Positions 1 to 8,041 of a stretch of DNA of 37,351 nucleotides are shown one piece after another. The notes under the pieces are model-generated. The model was not told the DNA's origin and made no database searches. It saw only the letters and a program-made list of their open reading frames with translations. How positions within the stretch are numbered: position 1 is the first letter of the stretch; every line of letters begins with the position of its first letter. The position numbers and the translations under genes are program-made. The stretch comes from Fimbriimonadaceae bacterium (GTDB lineage Bacteria > Armatimonadota > Fimbriimonadia > Fimbriimonadales > Fimbriimonadaceae), in contig JANWJY010000134.1 in NCBI GenBank assembly GCA_025451715.1, forward strand, positions 1 to 37,351, in the 5' to 3' direction.

Positions 1-423
1 GTCACGGGCCGCGAGTTCCTGGTCGATGAGACTGCCGGAGCGGGGCCAGCCGCCGCACTCATCGCATTCAGCCCACAAACGGACCTTGTCTTCGTCGTCG
101 CGTGCGACATCCCGTTTTTCAATGCAGAAGTCGTCGGAGAACTAAGGGAGCGGATCGGAGTCCATGATGCAGCAATCCCGCTGCTTGACGCGAAGCCGCA
201 GTACTTCTGCGCGCTGTACTCAAAGTCTGCGTTTGAGAAGTGGCAACATACGCCGCCCCGGGAAAGTGATCGAGGCGAGCCCCATTGGCGGGGAGCTTCG
301 ATGTGCGAACTCATCGCAAAAATTGAAGCCCTCGAGACAGTGCTCGAGACCGACCCAATTCACATCACCGGGGTCAACACGCCCGCCGAGCTCGAAGACC
401 TAACTCGAAGGGTCAGGCCTTGA
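1..423 (+). CDS. mobA: Molybdenum cofactor guanylyltransferase (MobA-like), 3' part
   Basis: The frame is open from base 1 to a TGA at 421-423 (140 residues), so the 5' end lies outside the window. MobA family proteins attach GMP to molybdopterin in the cytoplasm. Visible family signatures are an AGAGP stretch (residues 12-16, matching the guanine-contacting region after the lost N-terminal LAGG motif), the metal-binding CDIPFF strand (35-40) and a C-terminal NTPAEL (MobA proteins typically end near NTPEDL). The N-terminal nucleotide-binding loop is missing, so a related sugar-type nucleotidyltransferase cannot be fully excluded. Its last 11 bases overlap the 3' end of the convergent small membrane protein gene. 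Confidence 0.78.
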   Translation, partial: VTGREFLVDETAGAGPAAALIAFSPQTDLVFVVACDIPFFNAEVVGELRERIGVHDAAIPLLDAKPQYFCALYSKSAFEKWQHTPPRESDRGEPHWRGASMCELIAKIEALETVLETDPIHITGVNTPAELEDLTRRVRP

Positions 424-700
424 ACTTGTCGGCCACGCGCCGCGCGCCGTGTTCGACGCCCTCGGCCGCAGACACGACGTGTTCCTTGACGTCGTCGATG
501 GCGTCGTCGTATCGGCTGATCAGGCGTTTGCCCATGTCGGCTGCGCCAAGCTTTGTCCTGCGCACCGCTCTGCCGAACTTCTCTTCGTTCGCGGCGACCA
601 CGAGCACAGTTCCGACCACGCCGATTCCGACACCCAAGAGGAGAGCGGTCAGCGTGCTCATCCCATTCCTGTCTTCGTAATTCTGTAGTTCTCTTGACAT
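413..700 (-). CDS. Small single-pass membrane protein, YtxH-like
   Basis: A 95-residue protein. After about 13 polar residues there is one hydrophobic segment (about residues 15-37, rich in Leu/Gly/Val), then a charged, helical tail ending in KFKA. This layout resembles YtxH/DUF883-type small envelope proteins of unknown function. The chosen ATG has a purine-rich GGAAGGAAG about 5 nt upstream; an internal ATG at residue 14 is possible. It stands alone, converging on the mobA-like gene and divergent from queC. No enzyme motif is visible. Confidence 0.62.
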   Translation of the reverse strand: MSRELQNYEDRNGMSTLTALLLGVGIGVVGTVLVVAANEEKFGRAVRRTKLGAADMGKRLISRYDDAIDDVKEHVVSAAEGVEHGARRVADKFKA

Positions 701-774
701 CTTTTCTTCCTTCCCCGCTTCTGGCTACGCCGCGCAATGTTGGGGCGTTCATCGCGGCCCGGGCCCCCTGAATC

Positions 775-780
775 CATAAT
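775..780 (+). promoter_or_regulatory. -10-like hexamer CATAAT of queC (leaderless configuration)
   Basis: CATAAT ends 6 nt before the GTG of queC, so transcription would be expected to begin at or next to the start codon. No Shine-Dalgarno sequence is visible. The same geometry recurs at several genes in this window. Confidence 0.5.
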
Positions 781-786
781 AACGCT

Positions 787-1452
787 GTGCCCAAGGCTGT
801 TGTGCTCTTGAGTGGAGGTCTTGACTCCGCGACCTGCCTCGCGATAGCCCGCGAACGCGGGTTCGAGTGTCATTGCCTCAGTTTCCAGTATGGACAAAGG
901 CACGCGTATGAGCTCGATTGCGCGAAGGAGTTAGCAAAAGTGCTGGGTGCAAATGAGTTCCGGGAGGTGGAGGTCGACCTCCGCGCGTTCGGCGGATCAT
1001 CCCTGACTTCCGACATCCCCGTTCCAAAATCTGGTGGGGTGGATGGGATCCCCCTGACATATGTCCCGGCCCGTAACACAGTGTTCCTTTCATACTCGCT
1101 GGCCCTCGCTGAAGTCATCGGTGCGTCGGCGATCTTCATCGGGGTAAATGCGCTCGACTACTCTGGCTACCCCGATTGCCGACCAGAGTACATATCCGCC
1201 TTCCAGGCAATGGCGGACCTTGCTACGCGCGCTGGCATTGAAGGGCGAGGACCGCGCATTGAGACGCCATTGATCGGGATGACCAAGGCGCAGATCATAG
1301 CCGAGGGTCTGCGGCTCGGTGTCGACTACTCGCGGACCTCTTCCTGCTACGACCCTTCGCCGTCCGGCATGCCCTGTGGAGAGTGCGATTCGTGCAGGCT
1401 AAGGGCGAAAGGCTTCACAGAACTGGGCGTTCGGGATCCCCTACTGGTATGA
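787..1452 (+). CDS. queC: 7-cyano-7-deazaguanine synthase QueC
   Basis: QueC converts 7-carboxy-7-deazaguanine to preQ0 using ATP and ammonia, in the queuosine/7-deazaguanine pathway. The 221-residue length is normal. The PP-loop SGGLDS is at residues 9-14, and the C-terminal zinc site is seen as Cys187, Cys197, Cys200 and Cys203. The GTG start is chosen because the PP-loop then falls at the usual distance from the N-terminus and a CATAAT hexamer sits 6 nt upstream. The stop overlaps the queE start (ATGA), so the two enzymes are co-translated. queD and queF are not in the window. Confidence 0.95.
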   Translation: MPKAVVLLSGGLDSATCLAIARERGFECHCLSFQYGQRHAYELDCAKELAKVLGANEFREVEVDLRAFGGSSLTSDIPVPKSGGVDGIPLTYVPARNTVFLSYSLALAEVIGASAIFIGVNALDYSGYPDCRPEYISAFQAMADLATRAGIEGRGPRIETPLIGMTKAQIIAEGLRLGVDYSRTSSCYDPSPSGMPCGECDSCRLRAKGFTELGVRDPLLV

Positions 1453-2147
1453 AACTACGGATCGCCGAGGTGTTCGCGAGCGTTCAGGGCGAGGGGCTCT
1501 GGGCCGGCACGCCGTCGGTGTTCGTGCGGGCGAGCGGTTGCAACCTGCGGTGTGTGTGGTGCGACACGCCCTATGCGTCTTGGTCGCCCGAGGGGTCGGT
1601 AATGACGGTCGATGAGATTGCCTCCGAGGTCGATGCTCTGCGCGGATCCGCAACGCACGTCGTGCTCACGGGCGGCGAGCCGATGATGTTCGATGCGATC
1701 GTGCCACTCGCCTCGCGTTTGAAAGCTGACGGTTTCACGATCACGGTCGAGACTGCGGGAACAGTGTATCAAGAACTTCCCTGCGACCTCATGTCCATCA
1801 GTCCGAAGCTGGAAAACTCGTCGCCACCAATTGAGAGCGGATGGCTCGCGAGGCACGAGGGAACGCGAACCAACACGATCGTCCTTTCACGCTTGCTCGA
1901 GAGTTACGACTACCAACTCAAGTTCGTCATCGGCGACGACCCGTCGCGGGATTTGCAGGAGATCGACACGCTCCTTTCGCAGCTTTCACCGGTCGATCCG
2001 TCGCGGACTCTGCTTATGCCGGAAGGGACGGACGTTGAAACGCTACGCAGGCGGATGTCTACCATCGAACCAATCGCAAACGTGCGCGGATGGGGCACGA
2101 GCCCTCGGTTGCACATTGAGATGTTCGGCAACGTGCGGGGCACGTGA
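1449..2147 (+). CDS. queE: 7-carboxy-7-deazaguanine synthase QueE (radical SAM)
   Basis: A radical SAM enzyme that contracts 6-carboxytetrahydropterin to 7-carboxy-7-deazaguanine, the step before QueC. With the ATG at 1449 (overlapping the queC stop) the protein has 232 residues. The N-terminal SVQGEG substrate-loop motif (11-16) and the cluster ligands Cys31, Cys35 and Cys38 (CNLRCVWCD) are present, followed by the TGGEP motif. The spacing CxxxCxxC is the standard radical SAM form. The open frame continues upstream of this ATG inside queC, but the overlap start is clearly favoured by family length and coupling. Confidence 0.94.
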   Translation: MKLRIAEVFASVQGEGLWAGTPSVFVRASGCNLRCVWCDTPYASWSPEGSVMTVDEIASEVDALRGSATHVVLTGGEPMMFDAIVPLASRLKADGFTITVETAGTVYQELPCDLMSISPKLENSSPPIESGWLARHEGTRTNTIVLSRLLESYDYQLKFVIGDDPSRDLQEIDTLLSQLSPVDPSRTLLMPEGTDVETLRRRMSTIEPIANVRGWGTSPRLHIEMFGNVRGT

Positions 2148-2202
2148 CCTCCACCCCTGCCTCTCCTCCTCCACTCTACGCAAGATGAGGGGGGATGCGG
2201 AG

Positions 2203-2208
2203 TAACAT
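2203..2208 (+). promoter_or_regulatory. -10-like hexamer TAACAT of kynA (leaderless configuration)
   Basis: TAACAT keeps the conserved TAnnnT positions and ends exactly 6 nt before the ATG of the tryptophan dioxygenase. The spacer (CCACCC) has no Shine-Dalgarno character. Confidence 0.4.
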
Positions 2209-2214
2209 CCACCC

Positions 2215-3057
2215 ATGCCGTCGCGCGAGTTCGAGCCGGGGATCGAGACCGACTTCAGCAACAAGCTGGACTACAGCAAGTACCTCCGGCTCGATAAGAT
2301 CCTTACCGCGCAGGTTCCACTGAGCGACCCAGAGCACCACGACGAGACGCTCTTCATCATCCAGCACCAGACCAGCGAGCTGTGGATGCTGCTCGCGATC
2401 CACGAACTCAGGGCCGCAATTGGCTGGATCAATAAGGGGCAGCTCGAACCGTGCTTCAAGATCCTCTCGCGCGTCAAACAGATCCAGCGGATGCTTTTCG
2501 AACAGTGGAGCGTTCTCGAGACTCTCACACCAAGTGAGTACATCCAGTTCCGTCACGTGCTCGGCAACGCGAGCGGGTTCCAGTCGTTCCAGTACCGCAC
2601 GATCGAGTTCCTCTTCGGCAACAAGGACCGCGACTCGGTGCAGGTGTTCAAGCACGACCCGGAGGTCCACGCGCAATTGATCAACGACCTCGAAGCACCG
2701 AGCCTGTACGACGAGTTCCTGATCCACCTCGACCGCAAGGGGTTCGCCGTCCCCAAGGACGCGATCGCACGCGATTGGTCAAAGCCGTACGAGCCCCACC
2801 CCGAGCTCGTGCAGGTGTACAAAGCGATCTACGAGCGCCCGCACGACAACTGGGACATCTATGAGATGTGCGAAAAACTGATCGACGTGGACGAAGGGAT
2901 GGCGCTGTGGCGGTTCAGGCACGTCAAGACAGTGGAGCGAATTATTGGGTTCAAAAAGGGCACCGGAGGCAGCAGCGGGGTCTCGTTCCTCAAGCGGATC
3001 GTGGACATGAGGATGTTCCCCGAGCTGTGGGACGTACGCACGGAGATCGAGCGGTGA
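2215..3057 (+). CDS. kynA: Tryptophan 2,3-dioxygenase
   Basis: A heme enzyme that opens the indole ring of L-tryptophan to N-formylkynurenine, the first step of the kynurenine pathway. The 280-residue length matches bacterial enzymes. The substrate-binding HQTSELW motif lies near residues 51-57, and the C-terminal RFRHVKTVERIIG motif carries the expected axial heme ligand His236, followed by the GTGGSSG loop. The next gene starts inside its stop codon (GTGA), so it is coupled to kynureninase. No separate kynurenine formamidase gene is adjacent, so that step must be encoded elsewhere or be spontaneous. Confidence 0.96.
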   Translation: MPSREFEPGIETDFSNKLDYSKYLRLDKILTAQVPLSDPEHHDETLFIIQHQTSELWMLLAIHELRAAIGWINKGQLEPCFKILSRVKQIQRMLFEQWSVLETLTPSEYIQFRHVLGNASGFQSFQYRTIEFLFGNKDRDSVQVFKHDPEVHAQLINDLEAPSLYDEFLIHLDRKGFAVPKDAIARDWSKPYEPHPELVQVYKAIYERPHDNWDIYEMCEKLIDVDEGMALWRFRHVKTVERIIGFKKGTGGSSGVSFLKRIVDMRMFPELWDVRTEIER

Positions 3058-4268
3058 ACATCCCGGATGGGCCGTTGACGCCTGAGTTCGTCGAAGACCA
3101 TATCGCACCACTGTTCTCGCTGGCGCTCAAGGCCGAGAAGCTGCGCGGGGAGACTTACCTCGCCAACCACTCGCTGGGGCGACCGCTGGACCAGATGTGT
3201 GCGGACGTGCACTCCGCGCTCGAACTTTGGTACGCGCGGATGGACCACTCTTGGTACGACGACGACGGGTGGCTTGCTGAAGTGAACCTATGGCGGTCTA
3301 ACACAGCGCGACTGATCGGACTTCCCTCTTACGACTGCATCGTTCCGAAGGTGAGCGCGGGCCAAGGGTTGCGCGCTGTGCTCAATGCGCTTGTCGGCAC
3401 GAAGCCGATCAACATCGTCGCGACGACCGGCGAGTTCGACTCGATCGACTTCATCCTCAAGACTTACGCGGCAAAGGGCGTCGCAAACGTCACGTGGGTC
3501 GCCCCGTCGAAGAGCGACCAGGGCGTGCCGCTGTACGACGCGAAGGACATCGTGCAGGCGATCAACAAGGACACGGACCTCGTGGTGTTCTCCCGCGTGT
3601 TCTACATGACCGCGCAGATCCTAGACGGCTATTGCGACATCATTGCCGCGGCGCATGCAAACGGCGCACTAGTTGTGTGCGACCTCTTCCACGCGGCCGG
3701 TGTGATCCCCGTCGACATGGTCTCAGAGGGTTACGACTTCGCGATCGGCGGTTCGTACAAGTATTTGCGCGGCGGCCCGGGCGCGTGCTGGCTTGCGATC
3801 CACCCCTCCACGTTTGCAAAGGGGCTCAGATCGCTCGACACCGGCTGGTTCGCAAAGGCGGACACTTTCGGCTTCGAGCGGCCGGACGAGCCGCGGTTTA
3901 AGGAGCGCGGCGACGGATGGCTCGAAGCGACCCCGTCGATCTTGACCCCGTACCAGGCCAAGTCCGGGTTGGAGTTCGCGCTCGAGGTCGGGGTGGACAG
4001 GCTGAGGCCGTTCAGCCTGGAAAGGCTCGCCAGGTTGCGCGAAGTGTTCAAGTCACGAGGCATAGACATGCACACACCTGAACAACCGGATGGCCACGGC
4101 GGGTTCGCGCTGATGCCCCACAAATACGCCACGGGGCTCTGGAAGAGCCTCACAGAAAACGGGGTGAACGTCGACGCCCGGCTCGGCTTCGTGCGCTTTG
4201 GCCCGGACCTGTTGAACACCGACGAGGACTTCGATCGGGCCGCGTGCGTCGTAAAATCGCTGCTGTGA
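3054..4268 (+). CDS. kynU: Kynureninase
   Basis: A PLP-dependent hydrolase that cleaves kynurenine to anthranilate and alanine (or 3-hydroxykynurenine to 3-hydroxyanthranilate). The GTG at 3054 overlaps the kynA stop and gives 404 residues, the normal size. The PLP-lysine region GGSYKYLRGGPG places the Schiff-base lysine at about residue 236, and upstream VCDLFHAAGV supplies the PLP-pyridine aspartate. A longer open frame reaches back into kynA, but it starts with arginine-rich sequence typical of a shadow frame. The stop is overlapped by the GTG of a sigma factor gene. Confidence 0.95.
   Translation: MNIPDGPLTPEFVEDHIAPLFSLALKAEKLRGETYLANHSLGRPLDQMCADVHSALELWYARMDHSWYDDDGWLAEVNLWRSNTARLIGLPSYDCIVPKVSAGQGLRAVLNALVGTKPINIVATTGEFDSIDFILKTYAAKGVANVTWVAPSKSDQGVPLYDAKDIVQAINKDTDLVVFSRVFYMTAQILDGYCDIIAAAHANGALVVCDLFHAAGVIPVDMVSEGYDFAIGGSYKYLRGGPGACWLAIHPSTFAKGLRSLDTGWFAKADTFGFERPDEPRFKERGDGWLEATPSILTPYQAKSGLEFALEVGVDRLRPFSLERLARLREVFKSRGIDMHTPEQPDGHGGFALMPHKYATGLWKSLTENGVNVDARLGFVRFGPDLLNTDEDFDRAACVVKSLL
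4252..4257 (+). promoter_or_regulatory. Internal -10-like hexamer TAAAAT before the sigma factor gene
   Basis: TAAAAT lies within the last codons of kynU and ends 7 nt before the GTG of the sigma factor gene. It may allow expression of the sigma/anti-sigma pair independently of kynA-kynU. Confidence 0.4.
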
Positions 4269-4804
4269 CCTGCGATCCGGCAAAGTGGCTCGAAGAGCAC
4301 GGCGACGTGCTGTACCGTTTCGCGCTCTCGCGCCTGCGCGACCGCACTCTCGCAGAGGACGTCGTGCAGGAGACGCTGCTCGGCGCGTTGAAGAACGCAA
4401 AGGACTTCGAGGGCCGCGCAGAAGTGCGCACGTGGCTGATCGGAATCCTCAGGAACAAGATTGCAGACCAACTTCGCCGTACTGGCCGCATACGAGAAGA
4501 TTCGACTGAACGTATCTTCGACGACAGAGGCGCGTGGGCTGCTGCACCTGGCGATTGGCATGACCCAGAGAGCCAGTTGAGCAGCAAGGAGTTCCAGCAG
4601 ACGTTTAGTGACTGCATGGAGAAACTGCCAGAACCGCTCGCCGAGGCGTTCATCCTGCGTGAAGTCGAGGAGACGGACTACGAAGAGGTGTGTGACGCGC
4701 TGGAGATTTCTGCGACTAACCTATCGACCCGCCTTTACCGCGCCCGGCTGCTCTTGCGAAAGTGCCTGGAGCAGAACTGGTTCGGCGAGGGAGTCAAGCG
4801 ATGA
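4265..4804 (+). CDS. ECF-type RNA polymerase sigma factor
   Basis: A 179-residue sigma-70 family factor with region 2 (about residues 15-85; LAEDVVQETLLGAL, then RAEVRTWLIGILRNK) and region 4 (about 115-170; LPEPLAEAFILREVEETDYEEVC, then the recognition helix). The GTG at 4265 is preferred over a GTG at 4244 because it overlaps the kynU stop and has a TAAAAT hexamer 7 nt upstream. The next gene encodes a zinc-type anti-sigma factor overlapping by 4 bp, the usual partner arrangement. Co-localisation with kynurenine genes may be regulatory or incidental. Confidence 0.9.
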   Translation: MTCDPAKWLEEHGDVLYRFALSRLRDRTLAEDVVQETLLGALKNAKDFEGRAEVRTWLIGILRNKIADQLRRTGRIREDSTERIFDDRGAWAAAPGDWHDPESQLSSKEFQQTFSDCMEKLPEPLAEAFILREVEETDYEEVCDALEISATNLSTRLYRARLLLRKCLEQNWFGEGVKR

Positions 4805-5055
4805 ACGCTGTGTGGAAGATACTGACACTGCCGTGCGAAGAGGCATCTCGGATCATGTCCGACGGCATGGACCGAGCGCTGACAAATGTCGAGCGAATCG
4901 CGCTCCGTGCACACCTCATCTCGTGCAGATCGTGCAAGAGATTTAGGAAGCAGCTCTTCGTGATCGAGGCGGCGGCCAAGGCGGCTGCTGACGAGAAGAT
5001 GCCGGAAGATAGTCGAGAAAGAATCCGCGCGAACATCGACGATGAACGCAGCTAG
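4801..5055 (+). CDS. Small zinc-binding anti-sigma factor (zf-HC2 type)
   Basis: An 84-residue soluble protein starting at an ATG that overlaps the stop of the sigma factor gene. Cys12 and the later HLISCRSC stretch form the His-x3-Cys-x2-Cys pattern of the ZAS (zinc-containing anti-sigma) fold that binds ECF sigma factors. No membrane segment follows, so this would be a cytoplasmic anti-sigma, perhaps redox-responsive like RsrA; that last point is inference. Its final 4 bases overlap the convergent methyltransferase gene. Confidence 0.8.
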   Translation: MNAVWKILTLPCEEASRIMSDGMDRALTNVERIALRAHLISCRSCKRFRKQLFVIEAAAKAAADEKMPEDSRERIRANIDDERS

Positions 5056-5615
5056 GGCTCGACGTCCTCGCTGCCACGCATCATTGCTTCGAACGCAACG
5101 ACCGCTGCCGCGACGTGTACGTTCAGTGAACGGCCCTTGCCGTACATCGGGATAGCCACAACCTCGTCGCACGTTTTAAGGAGCCCTGGCGTTACTCCCC
5201 CGCCTTCGCTACCTAGAACTAGGCAGCACCGGGGGCCATATTCGCACTTCATGTAGTGAGTTGCGCCCTCAGCGACCTCGACGGCAACCAAGCGATGTCC
5301 TTCGGACCGCAACACCTCGACAGCCTCGCCCCACTTTGCGAACTGCCGCCATGTAACGCGGCGATGGAACCCCAGAGACGTCACGCCGATGCGCGGGGCG
5401 GGCGGAACGGGCGTGCGTCCCACCATGACGAGCTCCGAAGCCCCACACGCAGCAGCAACGCGGAACAGGCCACCGACGTTGTAGCCGTCGTCCCAGTCCT
5501 GCAGTAGGAACACAAGCGAGCGCTGTTGGGGAAAAGCCTCCTCGAACATCGCGCGGCGCTTACGCAGCGCCGTCTTCTTCCTGATCTGCCCAGCCACCAG
5601 GCGCGAGTATGCCAT
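5052..5615 (-). CDS. TrmH/SpoU family RNA 2'-O-methyltransferase
   Basis: A 187-residue SPOUT (knotted) methyltransferase. The three SpoU motifs are visible: YNVGGLFRVAAACG (motif 1), LVLGSEGGGV (motif 2) and IPMYGKGRSLNVHVAAAVV (motif 3), which together form the SAM-binding knot. The length fits TrmH-type enzymes without a long N-terminal substrate domain. The RNA target (tRNA or rRNA) cannot be told from sequence. It is transcribed alone, divergent from the fucosidase gene with only about 50 bp between starts. Confidence 0.88.
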   Translation of the reverse strand: MAYSRLVAGQIRKKTALRKRRAMFEEAFPQQRSLVFLLQDWDDGYNVGGLFRVAAACGASELVMVGRTPVPPAPRIGVTSLGFHRRVTWRQFAKWGEAVEVLRSEGHRLVAVEVAEGATHYMKCEYGPRCCLVLGSEGGGVTPGLLKTCDEVVAIPMYGKGRSLNVHVAAAVVAFEAMMRGSEDVEP

Positions 5616-5668
5616 GCTCTGAACCCGGCAATTCCAGCAGGGGCTGGCCGTGTAGAATTGCCAGTATC

Positions 5669-7687
5669 ATGCTCCTCGCTGGGTTAGTTCTCATGACGCT
5701 TGGGATGACGACGACACCGACCGAAACACTCCTACCGCAGGACTCGCGCATGGACTGGTGGCGCGAGGCCCGTTTCGGGATGTTCATCCACTGGGGACTG
5801 TACGCGGTTCCTGGCGGCGAGTGGGGCACGGGCACCGACCACGGCGAGTGGATCATGACGACCGCGCAGATCCCCGTGCCGGAGTACGAGAAGTTCAAAG
5901 ACCAGTTCAACCCGGTCAAGTTCAACGCCGACGAGTGGGTGAAGATGGCGAAGGACGCGGGGATGAAGTACGTCGTCATCACGACGAAGCACCACGACGG
6001 GTTCGCGCTCTTCGACAGCAAAGTGAGCGACTACGACGTGATGGCCTCTCCGTTCAAGCGCGACATTATGAAAGAGATGGCAGAGGCGTGCCGCAAGCAT
6101 GGGTTGAAGATGTGCTGGTACCACTCGATCATGGACTGGCACCACGCTGACTATCTTCCGCGCCGCGACTGGGAGTCGCGCAGCGCTGAGGGCGCTTCGA
6201 TGGACCGGTACGTCGAGTACCTGCGCGCCCAGGTGACTGAGCTCTTGACCAACTACGGCGACGTGGCGGTGATGTGGTTCGACGGCGAGTGGGAATCGAC
6301 TTGGAACTCTAAGTACGGCGACGCCCTGTACGAGCTGTGTCGAAAGCTGCAGCCGAACGTGGTCGTCAACAACCGCGTGACCGTCGGCCGCGACGGAATC
6401 GAGGACGCGACAAAGCAGAAGACCGGAGACTACGGCACGCCCGAGCAGTACATCCCGCCCGAGGGCATCCCCGGCCTTGACTGGGAGGTGTGCATGACGA
6501 TGGGCCGGCACTGGGGATACAACAAGCGCGACACGTTCAAGACCCCGCGCGAGCTCGTGCGCAACCTGATCGACATCGCAAGCAAAGGCGGCAACTATCT
6601 GTTGAACGTCGGCCCCCGGCCCGATGGGACCTTCCCGCAGGAATCCATCGACATCCTCAAGAACTATGGTCGATGGATGTCGAAGTTCGGCGAGTCGATC
6701 TATGGCACCGTCGCGTCGCCGCTCGGCGCGATCCCCTGGGGCAGGTGCACGGCGAAGGAGGTAGGCGGCAAGTGGCGTCTCTACTTGCACGTCTTCGAGT
6801 GGCCGACTGACGGCCGGCTGCGCGTGCCGCTCGTGGGCAACGAGCTGTCGAGTGCGTGGATGCTCGAGGGCGGCTCGCGCCTGCGTTCGCGCAAGGTCGG
6901 GAGCGACATCGTGATCGACGTGATCGACGTTCCGCGCGCGTTGAAGGACGACGACGCGACGGTCGTGGTGCTGGAGCTGCCGACAAAGCCGATCGTCTAC
7001 AAGGCTCCTCGGATCATGGCTGAGACCGACGTTTTCGTCGAGTCAGTGTCTATCTCCGTGGGCGAGGTTTCCGAAGGGCTCGATGTGAAGTACACCGTGG
7101 ACGGCTCCGACCCGATTGCTTCGTCCGAAACGTACATCGAACCGGTAACGATGAAGGCGACGGGCGTCTTCAGAGCACGTGCCTTTCACAACGGCAGACC
7201 GGTGAGCGACGTCTCCGAGAGGAGGTTCGTACTCGTAGAGCCGCTCCCCGCCCAGAAGGCTGGAAAGCGCAAGGGGCTCTCGCGCAGCGTCTTCCAGGGC
7301 GACTGGAACAAGCTGCCCGATTTTGGAGCGCTGACGCCCTCGGGGACTGGCGTCACGGAAAAGGTCCAGCTCGGAGTCGAGCCGTTTACCGAGTACACGG
7401 GCCTGCGCATCGAGGGAACGATTTCCGTCGAGGCGACCGACGTCTACCGTTTCAACCTCGGTTCTGACGACGGCGCGCGCCTGTGGATCGACGGTGAGCT
7501 TGTCGTGGACCACGACGGCCTGCACTCGGCGAGCGGCAAGACCGGGGCGATTGCGCTTGTGAAGGGCGCGCACACAGTCCGTGTGGACTACTTCAACAAG
7601 ACCGGCGGTGCCGCGCTCTCGCTTTCAATGGCGGGCTCGGGCAAGGAGTTTGTCGAGGTCCTCGCGACCGCGTTTCGGCACGGGTGA
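5669..7687 (+). CDS. Secreted alpha-L-fucosidase (GH29) with chitobiase-like and PA14 domains
   Basis: A 672-residue enzyme predicted to release alpha-L-fucose from glycans outside the cytoplasm. The ATG at 5669 gives a short hydrophobic signal (MLLAGLVLMTLG), whereas the longer frame start lacks one. The GH29 barrel spans about residues 25-420, with FGMFIHWGLYAVPGGEW near the start, TTKHHDGFALF, and VMWFDGEW holding the expected nucleophile Asp205. A chitobiase/HexA C-terminal-like segment (YTVDGSDP) and a PA14 domain (DDGARLWIDGELVVDHDG) follow. TAGAAT lies 10 nt upstream. The phosphodiesterase at 9529-11094 has the same tail. Confidence 0.93.
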   Translation: MLLAGLVLMTLGMTTTPTETLLPQDSRMDWWREARFGMFIHWGLYAVPGGEWGTGTDHGEWIMTTAQIPVPEYEKFKDQFNPVKFNADEWVKMAKDAGMKYVVITTKHHDGFALFDSKVSDYDVMASPFKRDIMKEMAEACRKHGLKMCWYHSIMDWHHADYLPRRDWESRSAEGASMDRYVEYLRAQVTELLTNYGDVAVMWFDGEWESTWNSKYGDALYELCRKLQPNVVVNNRVTVGRDGIEDATKQKTGDYGTPEQYIPPEGIPGLDWEVCMTMGRHWGYNKRDTFKTPRELVRNLIDIASKGGNYLLNVGPRPDGTFPQESIDILKNYGRWMSKFGESIYGTVASPLGAIPWGRCTAKEVGGKWRLYLHVFEWPTDGRLRVPLVGNELSSAWMLEGGSRLRSRKVGSDIVIDVIDVPRALKDDDATVVVLELPTKPIVYKAPRIMAETDVFVESVSISVGEVSEGLDVKYTVDGSDPIASSETYIEPVTMKATGVFRARAFHNGRPVSDVSERRFVLVEPLPAQKAGKRKGLSRSVFQGDWNKLPDFGALTPSGTGVTEKVQLGVEPFTEYTGLRIEGTISVEATDVYRFNLGSDDGARLWIDGELVVDHDGLHSASGKTGAIALVKGAHTVRVDYFNKTGGAALSLSMAGSGKEFVEVLATAFRHG

Positions 7688-7690
7688 GTT

Positions 7691-8026
7691 GTGCCTCAGT
7701 ATCTTCGTACCGATCTGAGAGTCTTCGTCGCCAAGTTTCCGGGCGTTTCGCTAGCGATCAATGTCTGTGCGCTTCCTGCGCTCTTCGTCTGGCTATGGGT
7801 GTCACTGGTCCAGCAGATTCCGAGAGCGCTCGTTGTCGTCGCAATGATCGTGATCCTCGCGATTTGGGCGATCGTCGCAATGATCACGTGGAGGACTTTC
7901 GACAGGTTCAGGCCCCTTACCTACGCCCTTGACCTCGTGTTCCCATTCTCCTACTTTGTCGCTCTCTGGCTCTTGTGGCAGGTGGTTCGAAGTAAGCACA
8001 CGATAGACTTGTCAGATCGACCTTGA
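7691..8026 (+). CDS. Small integral membrane protein, function unknown
   Basis: A 111-residue protein starting at a GTG 3 nt after the fucosidase stop. Three hydrophobic segments are visible at about residues 18-40, 43-65 and 80-98, separated by short charged loops (TWRTFDRFRP). It ends with a polar tail (VRSKHTIDLSDRP). No family is recognised. The tight spacing suggests it is co-transcribed with the fucosidase. Confidence 0.7.
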   Translation: MPQYLRTDLRVFVAKFPGVSLAINVCALPALFVWLWVSLVQQIPRALVVVAMIVILAIWAIVAMITWRTFDRFRPLTYALDLVFPFSYFVALWLLWQVVRSKHTIDLSDRP

Positions 8027-8029
8027 CTC

Positions 8030-8035
8030 CATAAT
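8030..8035 (+). promoter_or_regulatory. -10-like hexamer CATAAT before the GHL10-like gene
   Basis: CATAAT, followed by CGAGGC, ends exactly 6 nt before the ATG at 8042, consistent with a leaderless transcript. It is in the extended form (TAATCG) seen at other genes here. Confidence 0.5.
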
Positions 8036-8041
8036 CGAGGC

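Noticed and set aside
2868..3053. N-terminal extension of kynureninase inside kynA
   Set aside because: The sequence is a basic shadow of the kynA frame; the GTG at 3054 gives normal length and stop-start overlap.
5732..6790. A 352-residue minus-strand frame opposite the fucosidase
   Set aside because: Rich in His/Arg/Val/Leu and fully antisense to a clear GH29 enzyme; typical of a high-GC shadow frame.
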